Below, in pieces: positions 53,284 to 56,475 of a stretch of 56,475 nucleotides of DNA. Under the pieces are notes generated by a model that was given only the letters and a program-made list of their open reading frames with translations, was not told the origin of the DNA and searched no databases. Both the position numbers and the translations under genes were made by a program. This stretch comes from Labrenzia sp. DG1229 (lineage in GTDB: Bacteria; Pseudomonadota; Alphaproteobacteria; Rhizobiales; Stappiaceae): the NCBI RefSeq assembly GCF_000521215.1, contig NZ_KI928919.1:877066-933540 (forward strand), in the 5' to 3' direction. The stretch's first letter is position 1, and each line of letters starts with the position of its first letter.

Positions 53284-53877
53284 ATGCCAACCCTGGTTAC
53301 CGCGACGAATTTCGCCACTGGAGCCATGAAAAAGTTCCGCCGTGACGACAATGCCGTGTCCGCTGTTGAATTCGCCATGATCCTTCCGTTCATGTTCTTT
53401 CTTCTGATTGGCATGACGGAGCTGGCGGAAGCTCTCAACCAGGACAGGAAGGTCAGCCGCATCGCAAACGCCGTGGCCGACCTGATCGCACAGGAAGAAG
53501 CCGTTTCCAGGACCGACCTCGATTCGCTGATGAATATCGGCGAGAAAATCCTTGACCCCTATCCGTCGACAAACCTGCAGGTGATCGTTGCCAGCGTCTC
53601 CTTTGATGACGACGGCGATGCCAGCGTTGACTGGAGCCGCGATTCAGCCGGCGCCACCCCCTGGTCGACGGGTGCCGCGCCCCCAATCACCTTGCCGGGC
53701 ACCGTAGCCGTACCGAATTCTTCAATTGTCGTTGGGCAGTCCAACCTGACTTACACTCCCAGCTTCACGGGACTGTTTTCGGGAATATTCGAATGGAGTC
53801 CTTCGGTCATGAACCTTAGCGACACATATTTCCTGACGCCAAGGATCACGGGGACTGTCACCTGCAGCAATTGCTGA
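53284..53877 (+). CDS. TadE/TadG-like pseudopilin
   Basis: The 197-residue protein has DDNAVSAVEFAMILPFMFFLLIGM, a TadE/TadG signal in which the Gly before the usual cleavage point is replaced by Asn. The C-terminus ends TCSNC. ATG 53284 with GGGA upstream is preferred; ATG 53263 would overlap the previous gene by 17 bases. It is probably co-translated with the TadE-like gene. Confidence 0.87.
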   Translation: MPTLVTATNFATGAMKKFRRDDNAVSAVEFAMILPFMFFLLIGMTELAEALNQDRKVSRIANAVADLIAQEEAVSRTDLDSLMNIGEKILDPYPSTNLQVIVASVSFDDDGDASVDWSRDSAGATPWSTGAAPPITLPGTVAVPNSSIVVGQSNLTYTPSFTGLFSGIFEWSPSVMNLSDTYFLTPRITGTVTCSNC

Positions 53878-53995
53878 CCCGGGTTTCAGCGGCCAACAAT
53901 TTCTTTCCCGTATTTGCATCGTCGCATAGCGCGCGTACCCTCATCAGGCTACATTGCATTGCAATATTCCTGTTTCAGTTGGGGACCTTGAACCG

Positions 53996-55408
53996 ATGGC
54001 GACAAACAAGACTTTCGAACAGATTGCCGTAGGCGACACGGCGGAAATCGTCCGGGAGTGTTCCAGCAATGACCTGCTGGTTTTCGCGCATGCCTCCGGA
54101 AATCGTAATCCAATCCACTTGCCCGATACCGACTGGACCGGCGACGGTATCGTCGACAAACCGGTCGCGCCCGCCATGTGGGTGGGCGGACTGGCATCCG
54201 CGGTTCTCGGCAATATTCTGCCAGGCCCCGGCACAGTTTACAAATCACAGTCTTTTCGTTTTCTTGGTGCAGCCGCGGTCGGAGACCATTTGCATGTGAA
54301 GGTAACCGCGACCGAAAAGCGGCCGGACAACATTATAGTCTTTGATCTGACCGTGACCAGAGGCGATGGTTTTCGCCTGGTGGAAGGTGTCGCCGAGGTC
54401 GCCGCGCCCACGGAGACCATCGAATTCGATTCCAGCGACATCCCCGCCCTGCTGGTGCAACGTCACCGCCACTTCAACAGAATGATCGAGCTCGCAAAAA
54501 CACTCCCCGCCTTGCCGACGGCGGTGGTTGCTCCAGACGACCCCAATTCTCTCGAGGGTGCCCTGATGGCAGCACGGGAAGGCCTGATCCGGCCGGTCCT
54601 TATTGGCGCGAAAAGCAGGATTGAAGACGCGGCCAGGGAACTCAATGAAGACATCGATGCCTATGAACTGATCGATATCGAAGATGAAATGGAGGCAGCC
54701 GGCCGGGCTGTCGCCATGGTGCACGAAGGCAAGGTGAAAGCGGTCATGAAGGGTCACCTTCATACGGATCATCTCCTGCATCACGTGGTTAAACGCGATG
54801 GCGGCCTTAGAACGAAGCGCCGTATCAGCCATGTTTTCGTCATGGACATTCCCGGCCGCAAAACGCCTGTTCTGATCTCCGACGCAGCGATCAACATCAC
54901 GCCGGACCTCAACACAAAGGTCGATATCACGCAAAACGCCATCGACGCAGCGTGTTCACTCGGTTTGGAAACGCCGCGTGTCGGCATTCTGTCCGCCATC
55001 GAAACCGTCAACCCGGCCATTCCGTCGAGCCTCGATGCTGCGGTGCTGTCAAAGATGGCCGAACGTGGCCAGATCACAGGCGCTGTCGTCGACGGACCTT
55101 TGGCAATGGATAACGCAATCGACCTGCAGGCGGCCCGCACGAAGGGCATCACGTCTCTGGTTGCGGGCCGCGCCGAAGTCCTGATTGTCCCCAATCTGGA
55201 ATCCGGCAACATGCTGGCAAAAGAACTGACGTTCATCGCCCATGCTGAAGCTGCCGGTCTTGTGATCGGCGCAAAAGTTCCGGTGATGCTGACCAGCCGT
55301 GCCGACGATGGACGTTCCCGGCTCGCATCCTGTGCCCTTGCCCTGCTCTACGTGCACTGGAAAGCAAGCGGTGCGCCGGTTGGATTTCTGGATCGCGACG
55401 TGAAATGA
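53996..55408 (+). CDS. MaoC-phosphotransacylase fusion (bifunctional enoyl-CoA hydratase/phosphate acetyltransferase)
   Basis: The 470-residue protein joins an N-terminal MaoC-like hot-dog domain (about 5-140, with ANASGDRNP-type text FAHASGNRNPIHL) to a C-terminal PTA/PTB phosphate acyltransferase (about 165-465, with MKGHLHTDHLLHHVV and the VVDGPLAMDNAI signature). It should turn acyl-CoA and phosphate into acyl phosphate. GGGGA precedes ATG 53996. The stop overlaps the ackA start by four bases, which supports an acyl-CoA to acetate route with ATP gain. Confidence 0.9.
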   Translation: MATNKTFEQIAVGDTAEIVRECSSNDLLVFAHASGNRNPIHLPDTDWTGDGIVDKPVAPAMWVGGLASAVLGNILPGPGTVYKSQSFRFLGAAAVGDHLHVKVTATEKRPDNIIVFDLTVTRGDGFRLVEGVAEVAAPTETIEFDSSDIPALLVQRHRHFNRMIELAKTLPALPTAVVAPDDPNSLEGALMAAREGLIRPVLIGAKSRIEDAARELNEDIDAYELIDIEDEMEAAGRAVAMVHEGKVKAVMKGHLHTDHLLHHVVKRDGGLRTKRRISHVFVMDIPGRKTPVLISDAAINITPDLNTKVDITQNAIDAACSLGLETPRVGILSAIETVNPAIPSSLDAAVLSKMAERGQITGAVVDGPLAMDNAIDLQAARTKGITSLVAGRAEVLIVPNLESGNMLAKELTFIAHAEAAGLVIGAKVPVMLTSRADDGRSRLASCALALLYVHWKASGAPVGFLDRDVK

Positions 55409-56475
55409 CGACGCGCCCGGTCATTCTTGTTCTCAATTCAGGTTCCTCGTCCATCAAATTCACCCTCTTCGAAGGTGATCGCCCCCGGTTGGCAGGACAG
55501 ATTTCGGGTCTGGGTGCAGAGCCGCACATTGAACTCAAGTCAGAAAGGACCGGCGGCCGAATAGACAGGCAGCTATCTGCCGAAGCAGGCAGGACGCACC
55601 GGTCGGCACTCGCCTCACTGCTTCCCATTCTTGAGAAGGAAACAAACGGCCAGAAAGTGGATGCGGTCGGGCATCGGGTTGTTCACGGAGGCATGCAGTA
55701 TGCAACGCCTTTGCGGATCACGGATGACGTTTTTTCGGATCTCAAGTCGCTCGAACCACTGGCGCCTTTGCATCAGCCGCACAATCTCGCCGGGATCGAT
55801 GCGGCACGCTCAGCGTTTCCAAATGCGATCCAGACCGCCTGTTTCGATACGGCCTTTCATCGCAACCATCCCTGGGTCAACGATACATTCGCGCTGCCGC
55901 AGTCACTTTACGAAGAAGGCGTGCGCCGCTATGGATTTCACGGCCTCTCTTATGAATATATCTGCAGCCATCTCAAGGAAACCGGCCAGGACTTCAGAAC
56001 AGGCAAACTGGTTGTTGCCCATCTGGGTAACGGAGCCTCCATGTGCGCGATCCGGGATGGTCAGAGCATCGGGTCGACGATGGGGTTCACCGCCCTCGAC
56101 GGCTTGCCAATGGGCACGCGCTGCGGGCAGCTCGACCCCGGGGTCGTGCTGTATCTCATGACGACAAAAGGTATGACACCCGAGGAGATCTCGGACCTCC
56201 TCTACAAGCAATCCGGGCTCAAGGGTCTGTCCGGCATCAGCCAGGACATGCGCACACTGACAGAAAGCGACGATCCCGGGGCGACAGCGGCAATTGACTA
56301 TTTTGTTTTCCGCATCAGGCGGGAACTCGGTGCGATGGCAGCAATTCTGAAAGGGCTGGACACCGTCGTCTTCACCGGCGGGATTGGTGAAAACGCAGCC
56401 GTGATCCGATCCATGGTCTGCGCCGATCAGGATTGGCTCGGGCTCTCCATCGACGAGGAGAAGAACAACGCGTCG
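55405..56475 (+). CDS. ackA: Acetate kinase, 3' end missing
   Basis: The frame starts at ATG 55405 (ATGA overlap) and is open to the right edge, giving 357 of about 395 residues. Visible motifs are VLNSGSSSIKF (residues 9-19), HRVVHGG, the catalytic region FDTAFHRNHP, RRYGFHGLSYEYI, VVAHLGNGASM, MGFTALDGLPMGTRCGQLDPG and FTGGIGENAA. All core ASKHA acetate kinase residues are intact. With the upstream phosphotransacylase it forms ATP from acyl phosphate. Confidence 0.95.
   Translation, partial: MTTRPVILVLNSGSSSIKFTLFEGDRPRLAGQISGLGAEPHIELKSERTGGRIDRQLSAEAGRTHRSALASLLPILEKETNGQKVDAVGHRVVHGGMQYATPLRITDDVFSDLKSLEPLAPLHQPHNLAGIDAARSAFPNAIQTACFDTAFHRNHPWVNDTFALPQSLYEEGVRRYGFHGLSYEYICSHLKETGQDFRTGKLVVAHLGNGASMCAIRDGQSIGSTMGFTALDGLPMGTRCGQLDPGVVLYLMTTKGMTPEEISDLLYKQSGLKGLSGISQDMRTLTESDDPGATAAIDYFVFRIRRELGAMAAILKGLDTVVFTGGIGENAAVIRSMVCADQDWLGLSIDEEKNNAS

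Overview
The window looks like chromosomal DNA of a marine alphaproteobacterium of the Hyphomicrobiales, most likely the Stappiaceae (Roseibium/Labrenzia-like). This is inferred from gene content and order: rpmH-rnpA-yidC-engB-argB, dapD/dapE, truA/fmt/def, rmuC, pepA-marR-nlpC, a Caulobacter-type tad/cpa pilus locus and VPLPA-CTERM surface proteins. No IS, phage, CRISPR or rRNA gene is visible. Both ends cut genes: anmK on the left (5' part only, minus strand) and ackA on the right (about 90% present, plus strand).

Layout: 0-2 kb, anmK and a class III aminotransferase with ATGA overlap, then an intergenic stretch that folds like a small RNA. 2-6 kb, an AraC-type regulator and a large AsmA-like envelope protein. 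6-8.2 kb, two paralogous VPLPA-CTERM proteins, each with its own terminator and a CtrA-like upstream site, then tRNA-Arg(ACG). 8.4-12.3 kb, an orphan histidine kinase, an FAD disulfide-reductase-like enzyme and a TVP38/TMEM64 membrane protein. 12.6-18.3 kb, a housekeeping run: rpmH, rnpA, yidC, a hexapeptide O-acetyltransferase, engB, argB and a HAD pyrimidine 5'-nucleotidase. 18.7-24.3 kb, an accessory block: LysR, AraC, secreted alpha/beta hydrolase, TetR with two near-identical operators, MDR oxidoreductase, EamA exporter. 24.7-40.3 kb, lysine/peptidoglycan precursor genes (dapD, dapE), small membrane proteins, an MscS channel, truA/GNAT/fmt, marC, def, rmuC and pepA-marR-nlpC. 40.4-53.9 kb, the tad/cpa Flp-pilus locus. 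54-56.5 kb, a MaoC-phosphotransacylase fusion translationally coupled to acetate kinase.

The pilus locus is split into several transcription units: tadD (plus), cpaBCDEF-tadBC (minus), flp and cpaA (minus), and a short secretin-N-domain protein with two TadE/TadG-like pseudopilins (plus). Together they supply pilin, prepilin peptidase, secretin, pilotin-like lipoprotein, localisation ATPase, motor ATPase and platform proteins. CtrA-type TTAACCAT motifs lie before both tadD and cpaB, which suggests cell-cycle control. An unrelated RraA-family aldolase gene sits between tadD and tadC.

I found no clear multi-gene system that is wholly new. The best candidates for undescribed biology are the three-hairpin sRNA-like element at about 1.9-2.0 kb, the tandem VPLPA-CTERM family, the dual TetR operator, and the stand-alone secretin-N protein of the pilus locus.
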